Shown: positions 35,096-50,053, counted from the first letter of the stretch. The stretch is DNA of 64,000 nt from Vanilla planifolia (GCA_023846275.1 CM043869.1:35924737-35988736), one strand, 5' to 3'. Numbers and translations are program-made. The notes: generated by a model from the letters alone, not told the origin.

Positions 35096-36560
35096 AGAAG
35101 TTTTAAGCTAAAAAGGTACTTTTAGTAGCCTCTTGGCTATAACAGAGCAAAAGCAACTAATTTTTAAGATGGATTAGTAGTAATTGAAAGCATATACTTG
35201 AAGAAATATGACTTTACCAGCACATGCATGAGTAAGACCAACTAGACAAATTTGTTAATAAGATCAGACTAGTTGGCTTCAATTAAGGAAGATCAAGATG
35301 AGGATCTTAAGCTACAAAAGATAATTCAAAATATGCAAGAAGGACAAGAATCTAAATTTCAACTAGATCAAGATGGCTTACTTAGACGTTAAAGTGGGCT
35401 ACATGTACAAACACATCAATAATTTAGGAGTTATTATTAAAGGAAGAACACAACTCCCAAAATTAAATTCACCCAAGCAAAAATAAGATGTATTAGGAGC
35501 TAAGACAGTAGTATTGATAACCAAGATTAAAGGAAGGACTTTTCAATTAGGTTAAAAAATGTTTATTCTATTAGCAAGTGAAAGAAGAGCAGCAAAAACA
35601 TAAGGGATTGCTATAACCCTTACTTAATCTAAGTAGAAATAAAAGAAAGCAGCAATGCTTTTTTTATTACTATGCCTAAATAACCTTTAGACCATAATTA
35701 AATCTTGTAAATTATTGATAAGCTAATAAAATCTATATATTTACTTATTATTAAACTCACTTATTTAGTTGAAAAATTAACCCAAGTTTATATGAGTTAG
35801 ATTATTAAGCTCATAGGGTGCCAAAAGTCACTATGTCTAAAAAAGATTCTAAATTCACTTCTTATTTTTCAGAGAAATATGCATCAAGATTTTGGTACAA
35901 ATTTAAAGTTTAACATAACTTTACATCCTCAAATAGATGACCAAATAATATGATCTATAAAAACTTTGAAAGATTTGTTGTAGCAATATATCTTAGACAT
36001 TAGTAGATATTAGATAAGTCACTTACCATTGGGGTAATTTTTTTTACAATAATAGTTATAAATCTAGCATCAAGATAGCAACATATGAAAGCAGCTTAGG
36101 ATTGATATAAAAAGCATTAAGATGCAAAACACCAATTGGAAGAATTCTAGAAGGGGGAATATGTTTTCATTGAAGTCATTCTAACAAAAGCCATCATAAC
36201 ATTTGATAACTATGAAAAGTTGAAACCTAAATTTTTCAGTCATTTCCAAGTTTTAGAAATACTTGGATAAGTAGCATATTAAATTGCTTCTCCTCTTTAG
36301 TTAGCATTAGTACATAATATGTTTCATGTTTTATCTTTGAAAAGATATATCCAAGGTCCCTCTAATGTGGTTAGCTATATAGATTCATATGCAAAAATCT
36401 AAACAAATTTGACCTAATTAGAGATACTAGTAAGGATACAAAAGTGACTAACGAAATCTTTCTTATTGTTAAAGTCATGTGGAATGATCAAATAGAAAAA
36501 GCAGCTACTACAGAAGTGGAAGATAATACGGGCAATAAGTATCCTAAGCTTTTTTAAACT
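35096..36560 (+). mobile_element. Ty3/gypsy pol 3' part (RNase H end, integrase, chromodomain-like), fossil
   Basis: Several blocks lie in the expected order on the plus strand. They are a linker after RNase H with LQKIIQNMQEGQESKFQLDQ (about 35310-35370), an integrase-core stretch with a worn HPQTDGQ-like motif near 35925-35945, a GKLKPKF-type segment, VHNMFHV...KRYIQGPSNV (about 36310-36370), and a chromodomain-like end (VKVMWNDQ...YPKLF, about 36467-36556). These are hallmarks of plant Ty3/gypsy chromoviruses. The copy has numerous breaks and no LTR found on either side, and it is old. Confidence 0.75.
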
Positions 36561-39500
36561 TTTAAGATGGAAGTTCTATAAGAGAGTAAGATTGTTATTA
36601 CTCTCATTTTTACCTTGATTAAAACATAAAAAAATCTTAAAATCAATCTAATAAGATTATGATTAGGTATTACTAAATTTAATAGAATCAATTTCTTAAA
36701 ATATATTATTTATACATAAAAATATCAAAATAATAAGAAAATCATAGGAAGCGTGTCATAGTCTCTAATATCATAAAAATAAAATATTATTTGAATATAT
36801 CAATTAAAATAGGTTTGTGAGATGAGTTCAATGTCATTAATTTCCTAATTTTTAGGCACTTAGGAAATTAATTATTGATTTATATTTGTACATTTCAAAT
36901 TTATGCATAGGGTATTTTAATTTCAAAACTTTTGGCTTAAGTCTAATATGTTTTGTAAATTATAGATTTATGAATATAGGAATATCATATTATGGTATAA
37001 CACATTTGTAATTTTTTAATTTTAGCATAAAAAATTAAAAAAAAAAAGAAAATAAATTGCACTTAGAGTTTCAAGGTGTTTTATGATAATGTCATATCGA
37101 AACCCATGGGAATAGGTTTAAAAGGGAAGCATTCTATGATAATGTCTAGGCTATGATAATGTGCTCTATTCTTGAATTAAATTGCTATGATAATGTCTAG
37201 GCTATTCTGACCTCACGTTAGTCTTGTTATAGTGCTTTGATCAAAAGGGAAGCATTCTAACTCACAATTATGGCATCATCAATGAGGTACGTCTTAAGGC
37301 TCGATTAATTTTATTTTATTATAGATCAACTTCCGATGAGTAGAGAAGAGGGAATAGAATTAGGAGAAGCCAGTCTCCTTGACATAATAAGAAGATAGGA
37401 TATAAGTTTATTATGGAAAAAAGAGGATAAAAGGTGACAGCCATAAAAAAATAAGAGAGAGAAAGGTTCCAATTTCGGTGGCCTTGAGATTTTGCTTGAA
37501 GTCGATGCTGTGTTAAGTTAGATAAAAAAATTCTTGTGATAGATCCAAATTTTAAGCCCTAAACCAAGTTAGAGATCAAATTACCAATCTAAGCATTGAT
37601 GCAAAAAGAGCAAGACATGACCAACAAACTAGAGCAATCAGACAACTTATTTGTATGGGAGGTGGAGGAGCGAGACGAATCGAGAAGCAAAGGAGAAAGA
37701 AAAATTGAATAAATAAATAAATAAATAAATAAATAAGTAAATTAAATACAAATATATAATTCTAAATAAAATATTAGTATTTATATAAATAAAGAAAAGG
37801 GTAAATAAATTAAATTAAATTAAATTAAAATAAAAGGAAAATACATAAAAAAAATATAAGAAGATAAAAAATAATAAATCATAAAAGACAAAAGGTCAAG
37901 TAAAAGTTAAATAAGAATTTAAATGATGAAGGCGAGAAATAAATAAAAATAAATAGACAAAAATATAATAAGAAAAATAGAAAAATATAAAGAAAATTTA
38001 AACTAAATAAAAAAAGGAAATGAATATTGATAAAAATAGTAAAACAAATGTGACAATAATAATAAAAAATAACAAAATATGGAAAGAGCAAAAATTAAGA
38101 AAAAACTACGAGAGATAACGAGGAAGTGTTGGGAAAGCTTATAGAGACAATTTTAAGACTTTAATTATATTATAAACATGAAAGAGAGTGTGTGTTCACA
38201 TAAGAAAATATTAAGTAATTTGTAAAATATGGATTATGTAGTGATTTGTGTGTATGCATGGTATATTGGGGAACCAAGAAGAAAGAGATATTTGAATAGG
38301 AAACTATAATCTAAACACACATAAGTAAATTTGGTAACTTATGATATAACACAATAGTATATAATCTTTTATTGTATTACACTTTATTATGTTGATAATA
38401 TAGGGGTATTCTTTACACATTTTCTCATTACATCATTTTAATTGTTACATAGTTTATTTTTTCATAGTTTTATTCGATACATGATTTTCACTATTATATA
38501 ACAACATAAAGGATAATTAAAAATAAAATGAAATGTACATTTGTTTTGGAAATGACATCTAGATTGGTATGATAGTGTGACTTGAATACATGAAAATTGG
38601 AATTAAGAAATTAGTTTCTAAAGATATTATTCACAATAATAAACAAAGCAATAAACCACAAGGTATTTAGTCTTTGGACAATACTTATTTAGTATATATG
38701 TGAGTCATGATCTTATGATTTATGTGATAATACCAAGACTAATGATGAACTATTGGGTATCAGTCTTCAATTATATCTACCTAGATGCTAAACCTAGTAA
38801 TGAATCATAGGATATAAGTTTTTAAACCAATATTTTATATAACTTTTTTTATGAATGGATGTTGATAAGAGGTCATTGATAAATATGATTATAATATGGA
38901 TCTATAGAAGATAATGATTCAAAGGATTTTGGGCTTGATAAAAATATAAATCATTAAAAAGTTGAATTAAAAATGAAATTGGTATTTAGATTACATATGT
39001 TTTTTATATTATATGCATGACTTCTAATATAATTTATCAATAGCTTACAATAGACTATTTTCTATGATGACAATATTTTATGTTTACGATTTTACTTTAA
39101 ATTTAATCTAACTGTCAGGTCTTTACTTAGAATTTGTTATCATCTGATTTTTTTATTTGTATTTAAAATCTAATTATATTAATAATTAAGTATATGATTT
39201 TGTGGTATCATGACACTCCATGATGATGAGAAAGACTATTTCATGTTGTCATGGCCACTCTGAGATGGGATCACGACACAATAGAGGTTGCATCCTCATC
39301 AACATAGGATGTTGGCATTAGAAAGAAGTGGGAAGTGGCTTCATAATGATGATGATATGATATAAAATTTCTAGGAGGAGATAGCGATCATAAGAGAAAT
39401 TTTAGGCCTAAATGATAATAATAATAAAATGAGAAAAAGATGAATTTGAGTATGAAAAAAAAGAATAATACTATGAGTACTATAAGATGACTATTTATAT

Positions 39501-42100
39501 ACATGAGGTTGATACATATGAGTATAGTTGTATTAATACTGTGTTTTTATCTATAAATTATTATGAATTTCTTTATTTACTACTTTATTATATTTATCAA
39601 CTACATTACTATATTTTCATTTTTTGTTTTCAATAACTAGTACTTTACATGGTGAGCATATCATGCTCATTCCTTAGGACCTTGTGAATGTGAGATTATG
39701 TATTTTTTTGTGAATTTAGGAGAGAGAGAGAGTCTTTTTGTATATGAGAATAGTATATATTTTATTATCAGATGTTGTATCATTTTTTTGGTTTACAACC
39801 TTTTATATTTTGCAATAGCTTGATATTATGTCATACTTTTTTTAGTTTTATTAAACTAGATGTTTAAATTTGAAATATTTTCTTCATTATCCTCACTTAA
39901 TTTCAATTAATATTCTTAACATTTTATTGTTAACTCCTTTTTACCAAGTAATTTTATATTTGGATTCATTTTATCTAGTTTTATGAGGGCATGACAACAT
40001 ATTTCTTGGATAAAGTTTGGACAAAAGAGAGAAAATAAGCTAGTTTAGGCTTAAGACTTGGTTTAAAGATTCTCTTAAGAGATGTGATGGTGAATGGCTT
40101 GGATTGGTGTGGAATTAAGGTCAAGAAGATGAGGAAAGGTGGATAAATTATTTTATAGTGTTTGTGTTAGTGAAACAAAGCCTAAGTTTAAGAGATAATA
40201 GAAGAAGAAGATTAAGATAAAGAGTGGGTTGTAAATAGGTTCAAGAAATTTGGTTTAATTTTAGGTCTTTTTTAGCTAATTTGTATAAAAATATGGGTTT
40301 GTCTCATTTGTAATGGAAGGGTGTGGAGACCCAACTTGCCTTTTAAAGTAGTGTCACATCATTTTCTCTTTTTATTAGTTTTGAAAACCATTAATTTTTT
40401 TATAAAATTAAAGTTAGTAATTTGCTTTCAAGTTAAAATGTCAATTTGAAAGCACATGAACATGTTATTCTTCTTTCAAAAAAAAAACTTTTTAAAGCCA
40501 CATAAAGTAATGTAAATCCATAATGTTGTCTTTTTAGGAACAAGGTTCATGCATAAATTATGACTATAAAATAAAGCATTACAAGTCCATCATTATAAAA
40601 GTAATAGCTATCACTATACCTTATTGATAGTATAAGAAACAAATCACTAAGCATAAAATTCATGTATTATCTATCTCATTTCTCTTTTAAAGTTTTATAT
40701 TATGTCTCATCTTAACTTAAAAAATTAGATCATAAAACAAGCTGAGCTAAATGTTTCTAGCTTAATGGCATAAATAGTATAATATGTATGTGTATATATA
40801 TATATAAGAAACATATTAGAATCACATGCTAGATCAATACCACAATATAGAATGTAAATAATATTTCTAATTTAAAACTCATAATGGCATCACCAATTTT
40901 TTGAAACTATTTTTTTCAATTGCATGATCACATAACAAATCTAAGTAAAATCACATAAAAGATATTATATTGTTTTCCAAAATTCAATTGATATAATAAG
41001 CATTATTATGAAAATAAAATAAGAATACTAAAATAGGACACGTGTCCCCACTATTATAGTAATGTTATTATAATATTAAAATATTCTTAATACATGATTG
41101 TTAAGTTAAAATTAAAGCAAGTAGCTAGTGAGCTAGTAAAATGTTCTCTTATTGTTCCCTTAAAGTCTTGTGATGTACAACATTTATACTTATAATTGTT
41201 AAGCCAAATAAAATAATTGAGCTAATTGACATTAGGTTAGTTGGCAAAATACATGTAACGTACATGCATAATATCACATATTCAAGTCATATTGCATGGT
41301 GGGTCAAGTAACACACCAAAGTATATACAACATAATAAAATTAATCATATAAACAAGCATAAATGATATATTTTCATTATATGTCTTAATTTAACCTGTG
41401 TCTGTTTATCATTTCAATTAATTTGTTTATCCTTTTCTTTTATCATCAATAATTTCTTAACTTTTAAGTTTATAAATTCCTTTTTTTATTTTTATTTTAT
41501 CCATCATATCATAAGATGTACACTGAATGGTCTCATCTACTCTAACTAGTATCTTGTGATGCTTTTAAAGCCACTTTCTGTTTGAGTAACACCACTTATT
41601 TAGTTTTTCTTAAGAATTAAATTTTCTTTTTTTATATTGAAAGGTACAATACATGATGCACTTTTATATGCTTTGTTTAGACTAAGTAACACCCATTATT
41701 CACTTCCTTAAATTAAATTTCCTTTTTAAAGAGTCTCATAATAAATCTTTTTTTATTACAAATTCTGTTATATATGCTAATGTTTATACTAAAGTTGGTA
41801 CAAAATAATGCTTATGTGACATCCATTTATATAATCAAATTTTTAATGATGAGCATGTGAAACAAATCATATTATTCTTAAACAAAATTAACATGTAACA
41901 TCAAAATAAACTCCACCCAAAAATAATTTGATTAGCATGAATCTTTTCTATTGTAATGTCTTTAATAATAATACAATAAGAATTTGAAACATGTGAAACC
42001 ATGTAAGCAACCAATAAACATGTTAATCATATGAAATAAGTATTGAAGCATCACTCAATGATTAAGATACTAGTTGTCACTAGGATTTTCAATGTCCAAG
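36561..42100. other. AT-rich intergenic DNA with simple repeats
   Basis: No gene is supported. An AATA tetranucleotide run lies at 37708-37737, and the purine-rich low-complexity stretch after it (to about 38100) creates a spurious minus ORF at 37879-38091. Small repeated words occur around 37130-37210 ('tatgataatgtctaggctat' twice). The rest is unassigned. Confidence 0.5.
37708..37737. repeat. AATA tetranucleotide microsatellite
   Basis: About seven copies of AAAT/AATA in tandem, within a longer A-rich low-complexity tract. Confidence 0.9.
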
Positions 42101-42760
42101 AGCCAGTCAAGCATGTGTTAGTACTTCTGGATAATTAAGATATCTATTTTTCATGTGTAGAATTAAAACAAAGTCTTCATTTCGAGACTCAAAATTTGTG
42201 ACTGGAACATAAAAGAATCAAAATAGCCCATTAGGCTTATTCATGTAGGCCTTGTCGACCATTGTCAGCTTAATCAGAGTTAATACGGTCCCTTCTAGAC
42301 AGCATTCAATTGAAATAACTTGTGAATAGGTTTTTTATACCCATTTTTATATTACAGAATTGTGCTATTAGAGAATGGACATGGAACTGTCAATGCTAAG
42401 CCAACTCGTTAGTATGACTTGTCAGCAAAATAGTTCGCATAACCTGTGAACACACATAGAACTGCCTATTCCATACTAAATTTCCTAACAAAACTCATCA
42501 GTAAAGCTGATCACACAACTTGTGACTACAAACAGAACTAAAGCAATTTGATGCAACTCGTTAAGGAACTAAAAATACATGAATCTAATTGACTTATTGA
42601 CCCGACTTGTGACACACTGACCCAGATTCAATATGACTCACTAAGACATGCGAAATTCATTACATCTGTTGGACCCATCAACCTGACTTACAACACATTA
42701 ACCTAAATTCAACTCTTGACAACTTGCACAAATCCAATTAGGGTTGAATAAAAAATGATA
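42101..42760. other. Less AT-rich tract with recurring short words
   Basis: The words 'aactcgt', 'aacttgtga' and 'gaccc(a/g)' recur irregularly (for example near 42408, 42505, 42555, 42600 and 42670). This looks like a decayed low-order repeat or old LTR interior. No boundary or duplication could be fixed. Confidence 0.25.
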
Positions 42761-45700
42761 GCTTTTGTAAAAAGTTGTTTGGTAACAACTTTTGACTATA
42801 ATTGTTTATAACTTTATTTTATTTTACTTTTTGGCTTATGCTTTTTATAAATGAGAGGCCTATCATTTATGAAGGATCAATCTTATATAAGTGAGATTTT
42901 TACTAATCTTTTATATCATATTGAGATCTTAGGATTGATTGTAATAAGAACTTTAGTGATTGGATTTTGATATTTGGAGGGTAGTAAGGCTCAAGTGATG
43001 ACACATCGTGTTAGTCTACCTTCAAAACACTACGACAATACCTTTTTATCGCCATAGCAAAACAGTTCCCTTTCACTTTACCATTTGTGTTAACATGGAT
43101 TTTGCTACCTTCAACTTTTTTTGACTTTATTCGTGAATCCCACTTATTGTTGTCTTCCTTGCTCTCTACAACTTGATTTTCTTACACGTTTATACCACTT
43201 TTATATGTAACTACTTCATTTCTATGGCTTTTCATGAAGTTTAGTAAAGACTTTTTAGAGCTTTCAATCTATGCCTATATGACCTTTATTTTATTTCTTA
43301 TGATATATCAAGATCTATTTTATTAATCCTTTTCTTAGTATGACATCTCTGTATCATTTAAGAGATTATAGACCTAGTATAAAAAGTGATTCCTATGTTG
43401 CTCTTGGTCTCCTCTTATCTAATATTACTTTGGATAGGTAACTTTGGAATGTTTTCTTTTCAAATTTCTTATATTTATCTTCTACATTTTAATTCTTTAT
43501 GATGTGTGTAGGTTTTTCATTACATTTTACATCTTAATTAAACATAAATTACAAAGCCAGTTATGGAAATTTTAATATTTTAAGAGGGTAGTTAATGTTT
43601 AGTGCTTCTATATATTACAAGTGTTGATCTCCAAAATAGGAAATCCTCGATTGAAGGTGAAGATTTGCAAAGAACTATTAATAAGTTTGGGAATTCCTAA
43701 CTTGGAAAATTTACTTTTGTGAAAATGTTAAACCTCATATGCACATAATTGATTAGGAGAGAACAAAAAGCAACATTTTAGTATCATTTTGTAGTTAAAA
43801 AACTTATGAAATGTTTGTGTGAAATTACATAAACATAATTCTGACAAGTTTATATATGATTTTTTAATTATGTTCTAAGTTAAATTTATGAATGTTTGTG
43901 GATTTTAAATGTAGTTTATATTAGTTTGTCAATAGTTTACCCTCAAATTATTGGAATACTATATAAGATATTGTATTCGTTGGAAAATAAGATGAAGAGT
44001 CATCTACATACAAAATTGTTACACCATAAGTCGTAAATGAGAATGGAAGTACAACTACATAAAGTTCTTCTAGATTAACATTTTTGCCAAATTATGTGGG
44101 TGATGTTCAAAATTTAGTTAAATTATAAAGAAGTATTCTCAATTTTTATAAGTTATGCTTTAGATGTGAGTCTCAAATGTCAATAATTCATTTTTATATC
44201 AAGAAACAAACTATGAGGATAATAATATGATAAGCAACATTAAGGAAATGTTATCGGTTTTAGATACTAATTGTTTTATTTTTTGGACTAAGAGAGTATA
44301 GTGTTCTCATTTGTGTTTGATAAGAGGTGGCCCTCTCCTCAATTAACAATAAAAATTGTTTAAAAAGAGTCGATAGAGATGTTTTAGTTGGTGTTGGGCA
44401 TGTGTAGGATTATGCTGCTAAAATTAATAACAAAGCATTTCGATCTTGAATTTATAATATTTTCTTGACAATCATATCTAGAACCTTTCAATTCTATGAC
44501 TTGTACATAATATTAAGTTTTGTTGTATTTAAGATGCATGAATTGCAATTGAATAAATTTTGAAACATGTTGACATGATAAACTACAAGTGTAAAAACAA
44601 AGAATTACCATTTTGGCAAATTGAATTAGTCAATCAAAATTTAAACAAATTTTTTTTTAATAGTAAAGAATTATAAAATTCAAAAAAGAATTAAGCTAAA
44701 GAGTACAAATTATTTTTTTAATCATTGAAATTGGTAAATCTTGGCTTGACACGTTTTCATGTCAAATTATCTTGGCTTCAAGTAGAAGATTATCTATTTT
44801 CCCACCCAGGATAGTGTGCAAGGAAGAGGAGCATCTGCTTATATTTAAAAATAAATAAAATATAAACCTAAAGCTTGGAGGAAGGAAGGAGAAAATGTAA
44901 AGAGAGGATTTTGGAGACGAAATGATGTTATTTTCTAAGGCCTCTCGGGGCGATGGAGGAATTGGTGCTAGTATTGGAGGAGTTAATGAGACGAGAGCTT
45001 GTACAAAGGGAATATTGAAGAAAATAATTAGCAAATTAAACTTAAGATTAATATTTGTGAAATTTTTAATTCAAATTAGCATTGTGAGCTCCACAATTCT
45101 CAAGAGGGTCGAATGAGTTTTTGTGAAATTTATACATTAAAAATTGGTTTAATTTTGAATTATCATCGTTACCTATAAATCTTGGTTAAAAGATTGGATG
45201 GATGATTTTGAAGAATAAGGAGGTTTTATATGTTTTGTATAGGAAAATAATGTCTAATATGGATTTGATTGGATGGCTCCATTAAATGATAAAAACTCAA
45301 ATATAAATTTTATGCATGTATAACAACATATTTTATCAAACAATGTAATCAAAGGATTAGTTATGCCAATTAGGGAAACCAATGTTAGGATCCATTAATT
45401 AGACAATTTGATTGAGAAAATAAATATGTAAAAAAATGATTTTGAATATTAACAAATTTGTTCAATCAAAAATATTGTAAATAATTAAAAATTATTTTTA
45501 TTGGTAATAAGAAAATTTATTGAAATAATAAAAACACTTCATAAGCTAGTAAATGAAATTTACCTTATAATAGGTAAAAAAAATCACCTAAAAAGCTACT
45601 AAGGCTCCTAATTTCACATGAAGATTCCTTTGAAGTTATCCAACAATTCCATCACTAGTGATGGGTGTTTTGAACAATTTCAATGGCCAATTTTGTTAGA

Positions 45701-48700
45701 TTTTAGGTTTAATTAGGAAATTTAAAAAACTCAAAAAATTATTTAATTAAAATTTTTTAATGATTATAATTTCTCAATCTTTTAACTCAAATAAACTTCT
45801 AAAATTCTAAAATAAATTTTAAAATAAGTTAATTATAAAACTCTATCAACCATAAAATTATCATGATTTTTTGACATCGTTTGATAATTTAATAATGTTT
45901 TTATTCTAAAAATAAAATTTCCCATAAATATAATCTCCTAAATAGTTTAAATTTTCATAAACTTTTTTCCATTAAACTCTAAATAAAATATATCATTTTT
46001 TTTTATAATTTTTCAATTTTTTAATTTTAAAAATTTTCTCATTCAAAAATATTTATAATAATATTTTTAATAACTTTGACTTTTTATTACTACATTTATT
46101 TAAATTTGAGTTTCATGAAATTTATATCATATGATTTTTAATAATTTAAAACTTTATATTTGATATTTGCTCTTTTTCTTAAGAGCTATACCCATTTTAT
46201 AAGAATGTATGATTAAATGAGAATTATAAAATAATTTTAAAATTTTCTAAAATATCAAATACTTTAGTATTACTTATAAAACTTATTTTATGATAATTAA
46301 AATACTATAATTTTTTTTGTCTTATGGTTCTCTAGTCAACCATAAAATCACACTTTTTTTAATTTAAATATCTAATAAATCAAAATATTTCAAATAATTA
46401 TTTAAACTATTGCTTCATTCATGAGATTTATTTGTGATGAAACATAATTAGTTTACGTTGCTCATGTAATGTATTTAGTTATAACAATGCTGTGTTGATT
46501 TTAGTTACATATTTACATAGCGTTTATTAGATTCCTTGGACATGTTATGTGGCTAATTGAATTATGCGCTTTTCCTTTTTTTTTTTTTTTTTTTGTTTCA
46601 CAAATATGTAAATGCTTATCTTAATTAATTAATATTTGAAAGATAAAATTTTTATAAAACAAATGAAAAAAATCCAATGTGGATTATGTATTGCATGGGA
46701 AATATTAAAAGGAATAAAAATATATAAACAAACTATTGTGTTAATAATTGGCTCACATTTTTATTTATTATTATTTTCATATACATCATAATAAGAGATC
46801 ACAAGAGATTACATGGCTGTTGATATTTTACTCTTATTGTAAACATATATGCCTGATTTGTAAAGTATTAAACTTGTACCTCTACACCGAATAATAAATA
46901 TTTTTATATGATATATGTGTTTTACTTTATTTAAAAGAAAATATATGTTATTTTATATGTTTCACACAAATATGAAGTTTGAATAATTTTTATATAAAAT
47001 ATGCAACATGTTTTGCGTATCATGACAGAGTACCTACGACATAGCCTACTTATTTTAAGGGCATATTATTTAGCCATTTTATATGTATGGTTACTATTCA
47101 TTAAAAAAGAGGAACAAACATGTGAGAATGTGAGATTCCAAAATTTAAACCTTGACAATATTACGGATGTAGTAGTGATGAGGAAATGCACAAGAATCAA
47201 CATATTAAGAAACTAAAAAACTACTTTGATTTTGGACAAAATATTTTGATTGTTGAAGCTCGAAGAAGTAAAACAATTATTAAAAAGACATGAAAAAGAT
47301 GAAGATATGTGAGTTAAAGAATCATAAAATTCAAAGCAATCATAGGTCATTTAATAGGCTTTTAATCCAAAAAACAAGGTCAATGATAAAACCCTAGAAA
47401 ATCTAAGTCCTTGATTGAAAGTTTCAAAACTACGATTAGGGTATTCAAAAGAGAAAAAATGGAACAAAAAAATAAGGTGAAATTTTCATAGTGATGAGAA
47501 CAATCATCTTTAAAAGTGATATTAGTGGAAGCAATCAATATATTTAGCAAAACTTATGAAAAAAATGTCAAAATAGTGAAAAGTTATCCTAAATCTAAGG
47601 AAAAAGGAAAAAAACAGAAAATAATTAAATAGGATGCATCTCAAGATGTGGTGAATATGATTTTAGATCAAGATTACATCTAAGTAACTATGAAGTTTCA
47701 CCTCCTTTTGGCTTCCAAGAATTTGGGGCCAAACATCAAGCACAAAATAAAAAATCTTAGATTTTTTTTTAAAAAAGAAAGATTATGATTCACAAAAGAT
47801 AGCATAGAACCTTAATTACAAAAACATAAAACATGAAATTGGTTAAAATTTTCGAAAGCTACAAGTATTTAAAATTTCATGCAATTTGGACATTGCTTGG
47901 TTAACCAAAACCATGATAAGTAAAAAACAATAGAGAAATAATAATGTTTTTTTGGTTGTATGTAATGGAGGAAAGGTCTTGTACTCAAATATTCTCTAAA
48001 TTGAATGTTATGTATTTAACTATGATGTACATTTAGTGATGAAATAATAAAAAATGTATGATAATATATAGATTTTTTGAAAGTGGCTTGTACTTGTGAA
48101 GTGGTATTGATTCCTTAAAGCTAAAAGTGTTTGTTGAAAAGATTTGAAGTAAAAATGGACAAGCAACTTTTGCATTAAATTGGGATAATGTCCAAGAACA
48201 TAACAATTTCATGGTGCTAAATCTAATCAAGCTCCAAAAGTTTTCAAAGCAAGGTATATTTTTAATAGTTATTAAGAAGCTTCTTTATTGTTATAGACTA
48301 GTGATAAATCAATTATCAAAATAGTAGGAATAATAATTACTTATTAAATTATGATGATGCCTATAATCTATAATTTTATTAAGCCTATTATAAATATTTA
48401 CTAGGTTGAATTTCGATGTTAAAAAAATTGATGACATAATTAATGAATTATAGTTGTATTATCCTAAATCTTTGCTTTATATATGACATTATAAATTCTA
48501 AGATTAAGCTAATATGAATGTAAACAAGAGTATTTTGATGGAGTCAAATTATTGTTTTGAAAACTTTATATTATTCATTTAAATATTATCATATTAATAT
48601 TATTTTAAAAAGTGTGTCATATTTATAAATGAAATCAAAACTTTTATTTGAATATACCATTAGTAAGAAATCATTAGAAGAATTTAACAGTCATAATTTT

Positions 48701-48960
48701 TTAATATATGAATAATTAGTTATGATTATTTTTTAAATTTCAAATATAATTTAAGTAATTGTTGAAGACATATTTTCAAATGAAATAAAAAATTTTATTT
48801 TTAATATATCATTTGAGAGAGCTTATTAAGTGGGGAGGGGGTCTAATATTGATGAGTTTATAATTTTTTGATGTCTGAATAATTAGTTATATATTTTTGA
48901 AGAAGAAGATGCAAAATAATTTTAGTGATTGATAAGAATATTTTGATAAATTTTGTTAGG
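42761..48960. other. AT-rich intergenic DNA, nothing recognised
   Basis: A purine-rich patch at 44840-45010 carries small overlapping ORFs on both strands (plus 44922-45116, minus 44762-45034) with no known motif. A T run of about 18 lies near 46577-46595. No gene is supported. Confidence 0.45.
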
Positions 48961-48965
48961 GTTGT
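48961..48965. repeat. Target-site duplication of the solo LTR, left copy
   Basis: GTTGT immediately before the TGATG start of the LTR, repeated at 50375-50379. Confidence 0.8.
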
Positions 48966-49165
48966 TGATGCGGACATCAAAGCTTGGCGTTGCACGAACA
49001 ACAGGGGAACAATTTTTATTTTCAAAATATTTTTTGAAATATTATGAGCGAAAAACACTTTTCCTGCCGCCGGCTCCCTCCGCCGCCTACGGCCGCCGCC
49101 TGCCGCGCCGTCCGCCGCCGGAGCCGCCGCCGAACCAGACCCGGGTTCGACCGACGAGCCAGACC

Positions 49166-49335
49166 CGCGCCCGAGTCCCGCCCGGGCTCGTCGACCCGTA
49201 CCAACCTACTGACCCGCACCAACCTGCTGACCCGCTCCGACCCGCCAACCCGCGCCCGAGTCCCGCCCGGGATCGTCGACCCACACCAACCTGTTGACCC
49301 GCACCAACCTGCTGATTCGCTCCGACCCGCCAACC
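49166..49335 (+). repeat. 85-bp direct repeat, two units
   Basis: The unit starting CGCGCCCGAGTCCCGCCCGG at 49166 recurs exactly 85 bases later at 49251, with a few substitutions. The same pair occurs again in the second 475-bp copy (from about 49641). The GC-rich repeat yields Pro- or Arg-rich spurious ORFs on both strands. Confidence 0.9.
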
Positions 49336-49579
49336 CGCGCCGACCCGCCACCGCTACCGTCGCCGCCGTGCCGCTAGGTCTACCTGTGGGAAAAGTTCTA
49401 GAAGTCCGTTTTGGAATCCGAAAGAAGCAGCATTTAGTTAATTTAATGAACTTAATTTTTATTATTTTTCTCAGAATTTTAAGAGTTTATTTGTAATTTT
49501 TAGGTGCCTTTTAGTTTACCCATGTGTCCTTTAGTATTCCCATGTTATGAGTCAAATGTCTTTTGTACCCTTATGGATT

Positions 49580-49591
49580 CCTATATAAGGG
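49580..49591 (+). promoter_or_regulatory. TATA box of the solo LTR, copy 1
   Basis: CCTATATAAGGG, a strong plant-type TATA box, at the end of the first 475-bp copy. It is followed directly by the second copy instead of the normal leader. Confidence 0.6.
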
Positions 49592-50053
49592 TTCGGAGCC
49601 GCCGCCGAACCAGACCCGGGTTCGACTGACGAGCCAGACCCGCGCCCGAGTCCCGCCCGGGCTCGTCGACCTGCACCAACCTACTGACCCGCACCAACCT
49701 GCTGACCCGCTCCGACCCGCCAACCCGCGCCCGAGTCCCGCCCGGGATCGTCGACCCACACCAACCTGTTGACCCGCACCAACCTGCTGATTCGCTCCGA
49801 CCCGCCAACCCGCGCCGACCCGCCACCGCTACCGTCGCCGCCGTGCCGCTAGGTCTACCTGTGGGAAAAGTTCTAGAAGTCCGTTTTGGAATCCGAAAGA
49901 AGCAGCATTTAGTTAATTTAATGAACTTAATTTTTATTATTTTTCTCAGAATTTAAAAGTTTATTTGTAATTTTTAGGTGCCTTTTAGTTTACCCATGTG
50001 TCCTTTAGTATTCCCATGTTATGAGTCAAATGTCTTTTGTACCCTTATGGATT

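Noticed and set aside
37879-38091. Hydrophobic Phe/Tyr/Leu-rich minus-strand ORF
   Set aside because: It is antisense of an A-rich low-complexity tract and has no other coding feature.
48953-49826. Pro-rich and Arg/Gly-rich ORFs on both strands at 49.0-49.8 kb
   Set aside because: They come from the GC-rich 85-bp and 475-bp repeats inside the solo LTR and change frame between copies.
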